Source: Bemisia tabaci (taxonomy: Eukaryota > Arthropoda > Insecta > Hemiptera > Aleyrodidae). Taken from it: a stretch of DNA of 64,000 bases. The notes below the pieces were generated by a model. It was not told the DNA's origin. It made no database searches and saw nothing but the letters and a program-made list of their open reading frames with translations. The stretch lies in assembly GCF_918797505.1 (NCBI RefSeq), contig NC_092796.1, positions 51,962,411 to 52,026,410 on the forward strand. The letters run 5' to 3'. Shown in pieces: positions 11,035-22,179 of this stretch (positions are counted from its first letter, which is position 1; each line of letters opens with the position of its first letter). The position numbers and the translations under genes are program-made.

Positions 11035-11851
11035 AAAACATTTTTTAATGTAGGTATAAAGAAATCGGATTTAGAAAAAAAAAGATTACGAACGAGAAAA
11101 GGCTATACAAAATCTCTCATTTTCTGAGGGTATAGCAATTTCTAATTTTGTCGTCTTTCAGTGATACAAGAGACAGCACCTTTAATTAGTCGAGTTAAGA
11201 GAGAAATCAAACACACAATTTGGCCTAGAACGGCGCGACTAAGGGAGAAATGATGACGAGGACTTGAGATGAAAAGGAGAAGCCCTCGGCGCGGCAATCG
11301 GCATGTAACACATATTAGCGCCTACAAGACTGCACGAATACTTCACGCATTGCATCAAACACAGTGCGGTTATTGTGGTCAGCGTGAAACGGATAGCGCC
11401 TACAAGAATGCATGAACACTTCACGCATTGCGCCCAACACAGTGCGGTCAGCGTGAAACGCATAGCGCCTACAAGACTGCGTGAATACTTCACGCATTGC
11501 GCCAAACACGGTGCGGTCGGCGCGGCGCGGCGGCGGAAGTTACAATCATTAAACCGAATTTTGTGTTTCTTCTTTCATAATTTTTTCGTTCATTTCTTAT
11601 GAATGGAAGGCCTTGTCCCTCAGAGATAAGTTTACAAAACTTGACTTTCGCGCAAAGTTCCGTGCCCTTTTTCTAGTGGTTTTGACAGGGCTTTCCCAAA
11701 AAATGTGTTCAACACGAGTAAACGCGTCCTATGCATCCCTCCCCCGCTGGCACGTTCACTTGATGGTTTTTATTGATGTTTCAAAACGAATGAGAAGGGG
11801 GCGGCAAAATATAGGCGGCCCATGGGCGGCAAGTAGGAAAATCCAGCCCTG
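11035..11851 (-). mobile_element. hAT-like element with CAGGGC end (family F), truncated copy
   Basis: This copy matches the 41.25-43.12 kb element in the opposite orientation. Its right end is AAATCCAGCCCTG at 11851. The other end, which should carry CAGGGCCGGATT, is missing beyond about 11035. It lacks the mariner insertion found in the other copy, so that insertion came after the copies separated. Three degenerate internal repeats lie at 11316-11520. Confidence 0.75.
11316..11520 (+). repeat. 69-78 bp tandem repeat inside family F
   Basis: TAGCGCCTACAAG recurs at 11316, 11394 and 11463. Each is followed by CTTCACGCATTGC and CACAGTGCGGT. The corresponding region of the 41 kb copy contains the same units in reverse. 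Confidence 0.85.
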
Positions 11852-12206
11852 GTAACGCAAGCCTCGTTTTTCAGTAATAAAGCTTTATTACAAGAGGTTA
11901 GATATATGAGTAGAATTTCAGTGAGTTTTGTAAACAGTTGGCAACTGAAGGACGTCGCGTCTCGCGGTGAGCTTTTTATGTTAGTGTCAAACGGCGAATA
12001 ATGACGCGCTGAAACAACTCTTGCGGCGCGCTTGTAAGTGAGAGTCGGAGCTCGACATCAGGGATCAGAAATCAGTAATCAGCGAGCATTTTAAATGTCG
12101 CTTAGCGTTGTTGCCTTATAAATCTAAATTTGTCGTGGTTAAATAATCATTAATATTAAGTTGCGCCTAATGTTTAAAACTAGTGCTGATTTTATCTCTT
12201 TAAAAC

Positions 12207-12457
12207 GGACAGCGTCCAGCGGAAAGGAACTGAGCCACATCAGCTTTTGCCAATTTAATTGGGTGATTTAATTTTTACATGCAAACGGTCGAGCGGATTT
12301 TTGTGCAAAGTTCAGTGAATTTTCTGAATAGTATAAAGCAAATTCCTTTAAATTTTCAAAGGAATCTGTATTAACGTTCCCTTGTGAAAAATTAAATTGC
12401 CCAATTAAATCTGGTAACAGCTGATGTGGTTTGGTTCCTTTCTGCTAAACGCAGTCC
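12207..12457. mobile_element. GGAC-ended MITE (family G), copy 1
   Basis: The left arm GGACAGCGTCCAGCGGAAAG faces a right arm ending GCTAAACGCAGTCC. Inner arms pair AACTGAGCCACATCAGCT with AGCTGATGTGGTTTGG. It is about 251 bp. The flanks show no clear target duplication. Confidence 0.75.
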
Positions 12458-12999
12458 ATTTAGAAGTTACAGACCAGTCACTTTGCATTCGCCTTCATGA
12501 TTGAATCGGTGAGTACGAAAACATACCAACTCGGTAACTCAAAAATGCTCTATCTTCATTAAAGACAGTCAATTTTCAAAAAATTCATTGAAGTTAGCGC
12601 ATCTGTGCCAACTTGAACCTTTAAAGTGTCCTTGAGTACTTGTCCTCCGGCGCCAAAAATATTTTTCTTAGACTAACTTCTTCACCTACTGTGCAGTTTT
12701 GTGTGCGTTTTGATTATTTTCATTTTTTCGAGTTGGTGTGTTTTCGCTCTCACTGATTCGATTGGATCTTTACCTCATAGATTTTTTTTTACGAAGCGAT
12801 TTATGTGACGACGCCAAACACTGCATGAGTGTATCGCTGAACCGTTTTCCCTCTAGACCGGTTTTTCGGTCAAATCCTACATACCTCAGTGTAGCTATTC
12901 GAGAGCCAACGATCTCGGAGAAGTTTGGGCTTGGTTGGGTGGAAAATTTTCCACTCGGGAAAGCACCTTCCTCGCTTTCATAAAATCAATTACATAAGT

Positions 13000-13430
13000 G
13001 CTGAAAACACGCGGCCTGGTGAGAAAAAGCGAGCGTTCCCCGATCGCGCTGCCTAGGGAGCGTGTCGCGGCCCGTACAGAATTATGCACGCTGCGCGCGC
13101 GAGACGCGCACTGCGCAGGCGTAGTCGCAGACACGCTCCACGCGGCCGCGACTCGATTTTGAGGTTAAGTCAACTGCGCCTGCGCGCTGTGCCCCCTCCC
13201 CGCCTCTCGGGCAGTGTTGCGCCTGCGATGACGGACGTGTCGGGCAATGCATTCGGAGATAATTGATTACAAAAAAACCAACACACAGCGCCTTCGCTTC
13301 GCCGCGCCCTCCTTTGCTCCCGATACTCGATGACACGCCACGCAGACACCACCGCGATAGCCTCCGACGCTAACGCGAGCTTTGTCAACTCGCAAGTCAT
13401 CCGCGTCCCGGTAGCTTCACCCTGTCGTTC
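13000..13430. promoter_or_regulatory. CpG-rich island with two NRF1-like sites
   Basis: Dense CpG runs from about 13000 to 13430. GCGCACTGCGCAGGCGTAG near 13106 and AACTGCGCCTGCGCGCTG near 13170 resemble NRF1-type palindromes in opposite orientations. No long recognisable frame follows on either side. This could be a bidirectional promoter for genes outside the window, or an isolated island. Confidence 0.4.
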
Positions 13431-13562
13431 ATCGCCAGTTGTAAGATACTATTGGTGCGTTATCCATTTTTGTCAAGCGTTAAATTTTGCAGTAGTGCAA
13501 TTTTAGCAGCGATCAGAATCGCATAGGATGGAGTCAGGCAAAACCTGCCTTACCTGCCTTAA

Positions 13563-13886
13563 AACTTCATGCGTGGAACCCAAAGTTTAGGTCATATGGA
13601 TCTCAGAAGTTTTCGGATTGAGCATCTGAACACTCTAGGTCTAGCAGTCGAAGTTCGGATCACACATCTGAAACTTCAGTTCTTACATCTGAAGTACTTC
13701 GGTTCTCACATCCGAAAAACTTCGGTTCTCACATCTGAAGTACTTCAGATGTAATAACTCAAGTTTCAGATGTGTGATCCGAACCTCGACAGCTAGACCT
13801 AAAGTGTTCAGATGCTCAATCTGAAAACTTCAGAGATCCATATGACCTAAACTTCGGGTTCCCCGCACGAGGTTTTTTTCTCCGTG
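13563..13886. mobile_element. Palindromic MITE rich in CTTCGG/CTGAAG (family H), copy 1
   Basis: GTGGAACCCAAAGTTTAGGT on the left is inverted as ACCTAAACTTCGGGTTCC on the right. The interior is a series of ACATCTGAAGTACTTC and TTCGGTTCTCACATC modules. The right end is GGTTTTTTTCTCCGTG. The matching CACGGAG left end is missing, so this copy is left-truncated. A complete relative is at 30567-30853. Confidence 0.75.
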
Positions 13887-14570
13887 TAGGTCGGTGTGGA
13901 GTGCCTTTACGTAGGAAGGCACTGGATGATAGATCTTGACTGTCTCAGTCAGCAAAGACTCGATGAGGTTTTCTAGGATCGAAACGAAAAAAAAAGAAGT
14001 CGCATGCAGATCACTCATATATGACAATTAATAATTTGGTTTCGTTTTAGCTTGTGACACCGTGATTCTGACTCAAACACAGTTAGGATTCTTGAGTTTC
14101 AAGAATCAATCAATTCTGAAGTTTAGAATCGATTCTGTGCATTGCACTCAAAAAATATCTCACCAGACCTGTCTGGTCCGCAGCGAGTTGAGAAGGCGCC
14201 CAATAGTTAACAATAATGGCGTTTTAGGCAAATAACGCCCTTTTCTTGTCCCTTTCTGGTGACAGGCGGAGCATTTCACTCTCGAAACGCCTTGAATCTC
14301 AGCTGCTTCAAATTACAACATCTAGATTGTCTAACGCATAAAGTTATATCCATGTGATGAATATTGTATGAACGGTACCTATGGAGGTATCAGAACCATA
14401 TTTTTCTCGCTATGTGGTAGAGAGTGGTCAAATCATGAAGGAATTGCCAGAAGAAAGTCTCAAAAACGCCCCACAATCCTAATTCGTTTTCAAAAACTCA
14501 ATTTATTTCCATCCGAAGACAGATCCAATTTAGATACGAGCCGACACCCGTAATATATTGGAGTCCTTTG
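13887..14570. other. No gene recognised
   Basis: Unique-looking DNA with short frames only. TTCTTGAGTTTCAAGAA near 14090 is a small local palindrome. Confidence 0.35.
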
Positions 14571-15112
14571 TACTACCGTCCTTAGCAAGAACGCCGTATG
14601 AGCCTTGAAACGTTGCCGAATTTCCTCTAATAGAGTATAATTTTTCAGGGAAATTTGTGAGTATTTTTCCTCAAATTTTCTAGAGAATTATATTCGCGAC
14701 TCACTCTTTAGTATCTCGAAATTTCAAGGAAAATTATTCATAATGGCCTGGTTACACGATCAAATTCCCGTCAAATTCCGATCAAATGGTGACTGGTGTG
14801 CACCATCTACCATTAAATTTCTGCGGCCTGCAAAAATTTGATGGTAGAATATGGAGCTGTGGGGCTCATCCTTCATCTGCTATCCACTCAACCGTGCTTA
14901 TTTCATGCTTATTTCAATCAACACGCTGTTTTAATTAATTTTACTCATCAATCTAGATAACTCTCGACCGCCATCTTGGTCATCATTTTGATCGGAATTT
15001 GACGGGAATTTGATCGTGTAACCAGGCCACAACCTGCCTTGAAAATAATATTGTAACCGGGGAAATTTGGCAACACCCGAATGCTCTTACGGCGTTTTTC
15101 CTCGGCACGGCT
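14571..15112. mobile_element. Palindromic MITE with AACGCCGTATGA arms (family I), copy 1, interrupted
   Basis: The left arm (CTTAGCAAGAACGCCGTATG, then GTTGCCGAATTTCC) and the right arm (GGCAACACCCGAATGCTCTT, then ACGGCGTTTTTCC) are inverses. Without the insert at 14744-15029 the element is about 255 bp, the usual size for this family. Ten or more copies occur in the window, more than for any other palindromic family. Confidence 0.75.
14744..15029. mobile_element. MITE with TGGCCTGGTTACACG ends, nested in family I
   Basis: About 40 bases at the left end (TGGCCTGGTTACACGATCAA) are inverted at the right end (TTGATCGTGTAACCAGGCCA). The 286-bp element interrupts a family I palindrome and is therefore younger. 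No clear target duplication can be read, and no other copy is seen in the window. Confidence 0.8.
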
Positions 15113-15956
15113 GTGTACACCTACGTTGCAACTGAATTGCATTTCCATTACCGGGAACTTGAGAGCGGTGAAAGCTCCGCGCGTCGAAACGAATCCGTAT
15201 CCATCGGCGGAGGGCGTAAGTGCTCAGAAAGCTCACAAAATTCATGAGCGCCAATGACAATAACACAGCACGCCTTGCGCAACCTTGGGAATAAATTCAA
15301 AGCACGAAATAAACACGTCTAATTCGAACAGCGCCGGGAGCCAGATATTAAAACCTACTTTCGAAACCCAGCCGTCGCGGGCGACCCCAGGGCGAATTTA
15401 TTGCAGCGCCCGCGCTGCGTTGCCCCGTCGAACGATAAAATCCAGAATTCTACACCCAAGTTTTAAAATACGGCTGAGAGTCTGGCAGCGTCGGGTGGAT
15501 TTTTTCTCCCGATGGACGAAACCCGCTAATGAGAGATGACAATAAATCTTCCATCAACTTTGGTACCGACCGCTCCAATCCTCACTTTTCGGGCATCCGT
15601 TTTAGGATCTATGCCTGCATGATTGACTCGGGATTTATAATCGAGACTCGGTTGGGGTTTCACGAGCAGGTGCGATGCGTGGCCTCGCGTCTAGTCGGAC
15701 GCTTTTAGTGGATGTCATACGAGAGGACTGGACCGCTGGAGCGGTACTTACTTTGAGCTTTTTTCGGGAGACGTATCAAGGTTATGTTTGGTTCATAGAG
15801 AAGTTTGAAAGAAAGAAAACGATCGAAGATTCCTCTTCGACGCTTTTATTTCTCCTCGATCGTTGTGGATGAATCGATCTCTGTTGAGCTTTGTAACAGA
15901 GGTACGTGCCCTCATCTGAGGCACGACGATATTGGGCCCTGAAAGCTCAATAAAAT
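15113..15956. other. No gene recognised
   Basis: Moderately GC-rich stretch at 15150-15540 with short open frames and no recognisable motif. An inverted pair lies near 15812-15866 (AACGATCGA with TCGATCGTT). Confidence 0.35.
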
Positions 15957-15958
15957 TT

Positions 15959-16095
15959 GAAATACATTTTGCAATAAGGAGCTACCATCTTTGGCTCTCC
16001 CATAAAAGTACAGATCTCCATAGGGAAACTAATGACATGTATATTGTATCAAAAATGGGCCAGAAATAGTGGTTCCTTATTGCAAAATGTAATCC
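15959..16095. mobile_element. GGAC-ended MITE (family C), diverged copy 3
   Basis: ACATTTTGCAATAAGGA at the left and CCTTATTGCAAAATGTAATCC at the right pair as arms. The GGACT start has mutated to GAAAT. With the 49.4 kb copy it forms a subfamily whose arms read AATAAGGA rather than ATTTGGAA. Confidence 0.7.
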
Positions 16096-16324
16096 AGTTT
16101 AAAGTCGCGAACTAATCTGAATACGGCATTGTTTTGGCGTGCTAAAAAGATTGAGATGACAATGTGCTTCGTTTACAGCCACTCTAGAGCATTGGAAGTG
16201 ATTCTTCTGTGTGCTAATAATTGACATTGATGGATAAAGCTATAGACAAGGGGTAATAATGAAGAATGGAGCGGTTTTACTAACTAAAACGGACAGAACC
16301 ACCAGTTTGGCCCTTTGGGGCGAT

Positions 16325-16410
16325 TGTTGGTACACCTACGTTTCTATACGTGCGTTGAAGTCTCTGAAGTAATTCCTGAATTTTTCCGTCTTAGCGATCT
16401 CTGTGTGATT
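16325..16410 (+). repeat. 85-bp module preceding family A, copy 1
   Basis: This stretch resembles 16785-16862 and 37026-37105, each lying directly before a family A element. Shared landmarks are TTCTA, GCGTTGAAGTCTC, GAAGTAATT and a CTCTNTGTG-TTCAG end. It may be a true part of the element in some copies. Confidence 0.55.
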
Positions 16411-16682
16411 CAGGAGGCTGATTATTAAAATTGATAGACATAGCAATAGACAAAGATAGCAAAGAATGAAGTGACGGTCTATTAGTTGAATCGCGTGGTT
16501 GTAATAGACTAAGGGAGGTAAAGGTGGATTAACTGTTGTCTCGAGGGTTGCAGCTAGTTAGTTGGTCTATTACTTGCCTCCTTTGCCCAATGCAGCTACC
16601 CGCTTCCTCTGATAGGATGACTCAATTTTCGCTTTGTCTGATTTTTCGTGCGCTTTGTCTATCAATTACTGATCAGCCGGCT
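16411..16682. mobile_element. MITE family A
   Basis: GGCTGATTATTAAAATTGATAGAC on the left pairs with GTCTATCAATTACTGATCAGCC on the right. The centre TAGTTAGTTGGTCTATTACT matches the other copies. It is followed about 180 bases later by a second copy. Confidence 0.75.
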
Positions 16683-16784
16683 GTGACTTTCTGGAGTCAG
16701 TGAAATTAATTTAAAGTCAATTTAAAGACAGAAATGAACACAGTTATGATCTACAAATATAGTCAGAGTTGACGAGATTTCATT

Positions 16785-16862
16785 CCTACTTTTCTACACC
16801 TGCGTCAAAGTCCCCCGAAGACTTCTGCATTTTGCCATCTTGACACTCTCTCGTTTGGTTCA
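16785..16862 (+). repeat. 85-bp module preceding family A, copy 2
   Basis: It runs from CCTACTTTTCTACACC to TCTCTCGTTTGGTTCAG and is clearly related to the modules at 16.33 and 37.03 kb. Single partial copies also occur near 52100 and 60425, and inverted at 63925-64000. Confidence 0.55.
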
Positions 16863-17113
16863 GAAGGCTGAGTATTGATTCTGATAGACATACCGATAGA
16901 CAAAGACAGCAAAGGGACAATGAAGTTATGGTCAGTTGCTAGAAACTGGTGGTTGTTTAAGACCATGTGGGAAATAATGGACGAACTTGCTGTTAGTTGG
17001 TCTACCAACCTCCTCCGTTCATGGCGTCCACCCGCGTCCCCCAATAGGATCCCGCCATTTTCCCTTCGCCTCTCTTATCTATAGCTTTGTCTACCAACTC
17101 CAATAATGAGGCC
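16863..17113. mobile_element. MITE family A, diverged copy
   Basis: The left end is AAGGCTGAGTATTGATTCTG and the right end CTACCAACTCCAATAATGAGGCC. A CACTG-ended palindrome begins about 25 bases beyond its right end. Confidence 0.6.
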
Positions 17114-17138
17114 GGTGGTTGGCACTTCGGCAGACGCA

Positions 17139-17370
17139 CACTGGAAAAAAAAAAGCACATTGGATCTAGTGTCCAGACTCTTGAAAACATCGACAAGAAA
17201 AAATACTCTTGATTCGATCAGATTTAAGCTTAAATCAAGAACCAAGCCTCTTAATTTCAGCGGATTTCCTTTTGATTTAAGCTTAAATCTGATTGAATCA
17301 AGAGTATTTCTTATTGCCGATGTTTTTAAGAGTCTGGACTCTAGATCCAATGTGTTTTTTTTTTCCAGTG
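17139..17370. mobile_element. CACTG-ended palindromic MITE (family B), copy 2
   Basis: The ends are CACTGGAAAAAAAAAAGCAC and inverse TTTTTTTTCCAGTG. The flanks are CA on both sides (17137-17138 and 17371-17372). The centre reads AACCAAGCCTCTTAATTTCA, inverted relative to copy 1. Confidence 0.87.
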
Positions 17371-17887
17371 CAAAGACTGGGTCTGGCTGTTGACCCGGCA
17401 TCTTGATTCTATGATCAAGTGCAGATCTTCACTTTCACTGACATGCGACTGGCTTGGTCCCGGGGTTGCGTGTGTCGGAGCGCGACTCAACTCGGTGACG
17501 TGGACGTGGACAAGGCATGGATCTGCCCCGCTCTTTCGCTGGACCCGCGTTTCCAAATCGTCCCACGAGACGCGCCATCGTCGTCTCCGACTCCGGAGAA
17601 GAACCCACAGAGCTTTATTCGTATGCTCGACTTTTCACCTTGAGATCCAGTTCGGTTCCCGGCTCCGGGTTCTCACGCTCCAACCGATGACGCATTCTGA
17701 AGGATTAGCGGGATGTCTCCGCCCCCCCCCCCCCTCCACCCGGTCAACCATCCCGTCGGAGTAAACTGGTGTTGTGTCGCGGTGGACTGGACACCCAGAG
17801 ATAATCTATTTTAGAATTTCCGAACTGCTATCTTCCCGAAAGTGTAAAAGATATTTCCGGATGTTAATGCTCAGATTTGCCGGATGA
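17371..17887. other. No gene recognised; locally GC-rich
   Basis: From about 17395 to 17760 the DNA is GC-richer, with open frames on both strands (124 codons at 17390-17764 +). It has no recognisable domain and ends in a C run at about 17720-17732. A decayed exon is possible but unsupported. Confidence 0.3.
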
Positions 17888-17892
17888 TACCT

Positions 17893-18172
17893 CTGCCGTG
17901 CTAAGGGAAAACGTCGTATGCTGCCGTGCTAAGGAAAAACGCCGTATGAACATTCGAGAGTTGCCAACTTTCTTCCAATAAAACATTTATTCTTGAGGCA
18001 AGTTATGAATATTTTTCTTTGAAATTTTCAGGGACTTTAGGTGAAATTGCGAAGAAAATTATATGACAAATCTGAAGAAAAATATCCATATATTTACCAG
18101 GAAATTCTTGTTTTATCAAAGGAAACTTGGCAACGCCTGAAGGCTCATACGGCGTTCTTCCTTAGCACGGCA
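17893..18172. mobile_element. Palindromic MITE family I, copy 2, with duplicated left tip
   Basis: CTGCCGTGCTAAGG occurs twice at the left (17893 and 17921), 28 bases apart, before the usual GTTGCCAAC arm. The right arm ends CCTTAGCACGGCAG at 18174. The tip was duplicated after or during insertion. Confidence 0.75.
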
Positions 18173-18393
18173 GTATGAGCCTTCAGGCGTTGCCAGATTC
18201 CCCTCAATAAAATCGAATTTACCGGAAATTTTTTGAATATTTTGCTTCAAATTTTTCAGACAATTTTGTGCCTGATTTGATCTGAAATACCTGAAAATTT
18301 GAAGGAAAAACATGAATAACTTTCCTAAGAAATACATGATTAATCGGGGGAAATTTAGCAACTATCGAATGTTCATACGGCGTTTTTACGGCG
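18173..18393. mobile_element. Palindromic MITE family I, copy 3, adjoining copy 2
   Basis: It begins directly at TATGAGCCTTCAGGCGTTGC, lacking the CTGCCGTGCTAAGG tip, and ends near TTCATACGGCGTTTTTACGG. The abutting copies suggest either insertion into the end of copy 2 or unequal exchange. Confidence 0.65.
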
Positions 18394-18931
18394 GAAGAAC
18401 TGATGATCAAAGAGCTAAGCGATTGGTTCCGCAAGCCTAACCTGATTCGATAGAACCCCCGTCCCAAAACTATCACCCCAACATATTTATCAGTCATCAT
18501 CAGGCGACTTTAAAATCATTTTTTGCCCAACAACTTGCTTATCATTCGTCATCAGGCAAAAAATAGCGTTTACTTCCAAATTTACATTTCGACGACTCTC
18601 GACCACATCACTCAGATTATTAGCACGAGGTCTTGAAAATATATTGTCCCTCTCAACACGCGGTTTCCGTCGTTTTTTTATATCTTGAGTGCTCGATGAA
18701 GCCTAAGATGGCTGATTTTGAGCCGATTAGAAACAGATCCTCTTGAGTTAATTCGCTCATTATAAAGGTACTCTAATCATACCCACTATTAGTCACTTCT
18801 TTCTCGAAAAAGAAGAAAAGTACGAAATAACAAGCGGTCAGATGCAATATGCACCCTAGCCGTCAAGATTCGCATGGCTCACCCCTCACCATCCTTTTAT
18901 CAGATCAACGATAAAGTCATTCGGCACAGCG
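18394..18931. other. No gene recognised
   Basis: A small inverted pair, CAGTCATCATCAGGC and CATTCGTCATCAGGC, flanks ATTTTTTGCC near 18492-18560. Otherwise unique-looking. Confidence 0.35.
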
Positions 18932-19166
18932 CACAGTGGATCGACTCAATGAGAGAGGTCGGACATGGAATTTTTGACCAAAACTGCAAATTTTGATGTT
19001 TATTTCGTCACATTTTAAATTTCAAGAGGTGCTATGAGAAGAGAATTTCACGAGGAAACCAATAAAACCACCTTTAGAACCTCAAAACGTTGTATATAAA
19101 CGGAGTTATAAGCTTTTAAAGTTTCCAAATTTTGTCCGACCTCTCTCATCGACTCGGTCCACTTTG
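18932..19166. mobile_element. MITE with CACAGTGGATCGA ends (family J), copy 1
   Basis: CACAGTGGATCGACTCAATG is inverted as CATCGACTCGGTCCACTTTG. Inside are GGTCGGACATG and CCGACCTCTC arms and a shared ATTTCGTCACATTTTAAATT core. It is about 235 bp, the same size as the 47.1 and 51.1 kb copies. Confidence 0.8.
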
Positions 19167-20350
19167 CGGCGGAGCCAGGAGGAGTGGGTGACCGAAAAAC
19201 CGAGGCAGAGGAAGTGGGTTTGATATTTACCGCGAGTATACATCACATCGTGCCGCGTCACATCGCGGCCCCGCCGATTGCGTCATCGAGGATGCAGTTC
19301 TGCATTTGTTTTTATTAGACGGCTCATTCTGATTCCCAGCCCGATTCTGATTCTCTGCGGTTTGGGTTCGCCCGCAACAAACCCCCTCCCCCTTCACAAC
19401 TTCCTCCCCCCCCCCCCCCCCCTCCGCAGCCACGCCTCGTCGTGACTTGGTGCCCGAGCCACGTACGAGATCAGTGCGTGGCGCGCCAAGTTGCCATTTT
19501 TGGATTTTCTTATTTTTTTGAACTCGCCATCTTTTTATGAACAATTTTAGACGAATAACTTTTGAGAGGGACTACGACTTCAGAAAGTCTCCAAAACTCC
19601 ACCCTGGAAACAAGTATCGGCCCTGAACTTGTAAGCATGGGCTGCACTGGATCTTGAACTATCGGCTTTTGAATCTTGAATAAATGATATGGGTGCGGCT
19701 CGTATTTGCGCTGTTTTGAGCCATAGCTCCGTATAAACCGCATGCATAACGAAAAGATACCATATTTATGACAAGAATGTCTATTCTTAGCAAAAACACA
19801 CAATTTTAGGCCAAATACCGTAAATAACAGGATGGGAAAAAAGTGTAGGGTCCATACTATTCTAGAGGGAACAAAAAACCCAAAAATTAAAACATCTATT
19901 TTGTTTTTTTCAGAAAACTTTACTGAGGAAGGTTATTCCGTAATGCTGTAATTTTCACCCACCTAGTGGTTTTTCTTCCGTGACAAGCTGCATTTGGCAA
20001 CAGCATGGATACTAAAGTGTAATGTACTCGCCTCTACAGATGTGTTCCCTATGTCTTGTACTGTGCGGTGCGGAAGCCAATTTCAACTAGGTCGTTAAAA
20101 TCTGCCGAGAAAAAAATCTACGCGGAGGAATTTTAGGCTTCACGGCGTGCTGAAAGCTCGCTATCCGAGCGCTATGCACCCAGCTCCCGGCAAAAAATTC
20201 TGCAACGATCTAATTCACTGTTCGCGTTTCCTCAATCAAGAGAAATTATTCGCCTTCGTGCGTCGACTTTTTTCTCTCTTTCCTCCATTTTCCGTCGGTT
20301 CCCACGGATTCACCGAATGTTTTCTGTGCGCCTGCGTTTGAGCTGAGAGT
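19167..20350. other. No gene recognised
   Basis: GC-rich from about 19190 to 19500 with a 17-base C run at 19406-19422, then AT-rich. Short frames only. Confidence 0.35.
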
Positions 20351-20688
20351 AATCTCGTCTGCAAAGATATCATAATTGAGGGGTATCATGGATGAAGGAG
20401 TTAAGTGACATTTATGAGATTCCAAGGAAAATGCGTCTAAAGCCAAAGAATCATAATAAAGCGTAGGACCATAAATGTATACTAAACTAAATGAATTATG
20501 TAAGTGTATGATTAGCGTATTTCAAATTTATGTTCTAACTAATTTATTTGAACATAGTTCCTTTTAGTATAAAACTTTCGAATGGACTTTAAACTTAAAT
20601 TCTGAGGTGAAATAATGAACTCTAATTTGTTCTTTTTTCACGGATCATACACTGGAAGGATCTATATTGGACGTAGTAAGCATGCATC

Positions 20689-20691
<3 letters not shown>

Positions 20692-20740
<49 letters not shown>
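20692..20740 (+). repeat. 49-base poly(T) tract
   Basis: An uninterrupted T run. On the minus strand this would be a poly(A) tail. The sequence just to the right (AATTGAGAGGTGTCATGC on the minus strand) is weakly similar to 20375-20415 (+), so it may mark the 3' end of a minus-strand retrotransposed copy. No reverse transcriptase is visible. Confidence 0.7.
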
Positions 20741-20741
<1 letters not shown>

Positions 20742-21664
20742 GAAAAATGTCCTACAACTCTTTTAGGCATGACACCTCTCAATTATCAGATCTCTAGATT
20801 AAATGAATATCATATACATCTCATCGGGAAGAGTGTTGTAGGAATTGCATACTCTTTGTTCTGAAGGCGATTCCTGTGTACCACCGAACAGTCACACCTT
20901 GCACACTAAGAGACTAGGAGGTTTTGGTCTTGTATCGATGTATCTATACGCTCAACCACCTAAAAGTAATGTTGAGTAGCAATTACCTATCTTAAGCATC
21001 CAAAAGTATGTGGCCTTTTTTGGAGTGACCCAACCCCGATCACTGGCATCGTGAACAATGTGGCATTATCAGCACTTAATGAAGGTCTAATTTTTAGCAA
21101 GGCCATGGATCACCCACCAGCCTCAACACTGATACAGTTTCTCCTTTTTTAGACACACTGCGTGTTGCCTGTTGCATTAGGATCCTGGACGACACTGCCT
21201 ACATGGCGCATTGTTCTATGATTTACCAACAGACATGCATCATCTATTGTTACGGATAAGTCGATAGGGAATCTACGGTAAACAAAAGCTTTGCTCCGTT
21301 GGAGAGCAAAAGCCAAACATGAAAGATGAGCAGATTTGACAGCTTATGGAGAATGCATGAGCCCGCCGACTCAAGCAAACCTGAACTAATGGTAGAAACA
21401 AACAGTAAATCAAACGGTCCACGGCAATGCAGAAAAAAGAACTATTCAACAGCTGAAAACCACCATAGATCAATATATTGTCATCACTCGCCCATCTCAA
21501 GATATCATGTTTCACCCGGCTTTATTTTTGTTGTTATCTTAACAATAAGCCTTGACCTAATCTTGGCATGTACCTTACGTTGACGTACGAAAGCACGCTA
21601 ATTATGAGATATCTCGGAAAATAATGTAACAAAAATGTTAATTAAGAAAAAAAAAAAGAATACA
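20741..21664. other. No gene recognised
   Basis: Unique-looking DNA beside the poly(T) tract. The + frame at 21326-21583 has a hydrophobic C-terminus but no recognisable family. Confidence 0.3.
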
Positions 21665-21785
21665 ATTGGACTAAGTTTAACAGACCTGTAACTAAGTCAC
21701 GTCAAGAACGAACCGAGATCGAAAGAGGTTTAAAGTTATTCCTCCATAAGACTGAGAATCGACGATTTAACTGCAGGACTGCTCA
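21665..21785. mobile_element. Family G MITE fragment
   Basis: TTGGACTAAGTTTAACAGAC is followed by GGTTTAAAGTTATTCCTCC. This matches one arm of the 60.8 kb element read inward. The opposite arm is absent. Confidence 0.5.
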
Positions 21786-22015
21786 TCTTGTTCGCAGTGT
21801 TTCAAAATCTCCTTTCTAATTAAATTTTATTGTACGAAAACAAACCAACAGTATTAATCGAACACTTATAGAACATTCTCTTTACAAAGAAAACAATCGG
21901 GGAGTTTTCCAGAAATGACGTTTATTTTTATATTTCAAAATTCAAATATAACAGGCGATCTGTAACGTCTCAAACTCAGGTACGCGCTCCAGCTGTTTTA
22001 TCGTCAATTTTAGAG

Positions 22016-22179
22016 CAGTGGCGTGGCGTGCTTTGCGATATATCGATTGATCTACCATTAAACCTATATGGCAAGGGATCGAGTATTAGGGTGTTCGCAG
22101 CGAACACCCTAATAATCGATTCTTTACCACAGCTTAAATGGGGAAATATCGAAAATCAATCGTTCACGCCTCGCCACTG
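22016..22179. mobile_element. hAT-like MITE CAGTGGCGTGG (family E), copy 2
   Basis: The ends are CAGTGGCGTGGCGTGC and CACGCCTCGCCACTG. TTTAGAG lies on both sides, consistent with an 8-bp duplication after small changes. The centre holds a perfect hairpin, AGGGTGTTCG/CGAACACCCT. Confidence 0.88.
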
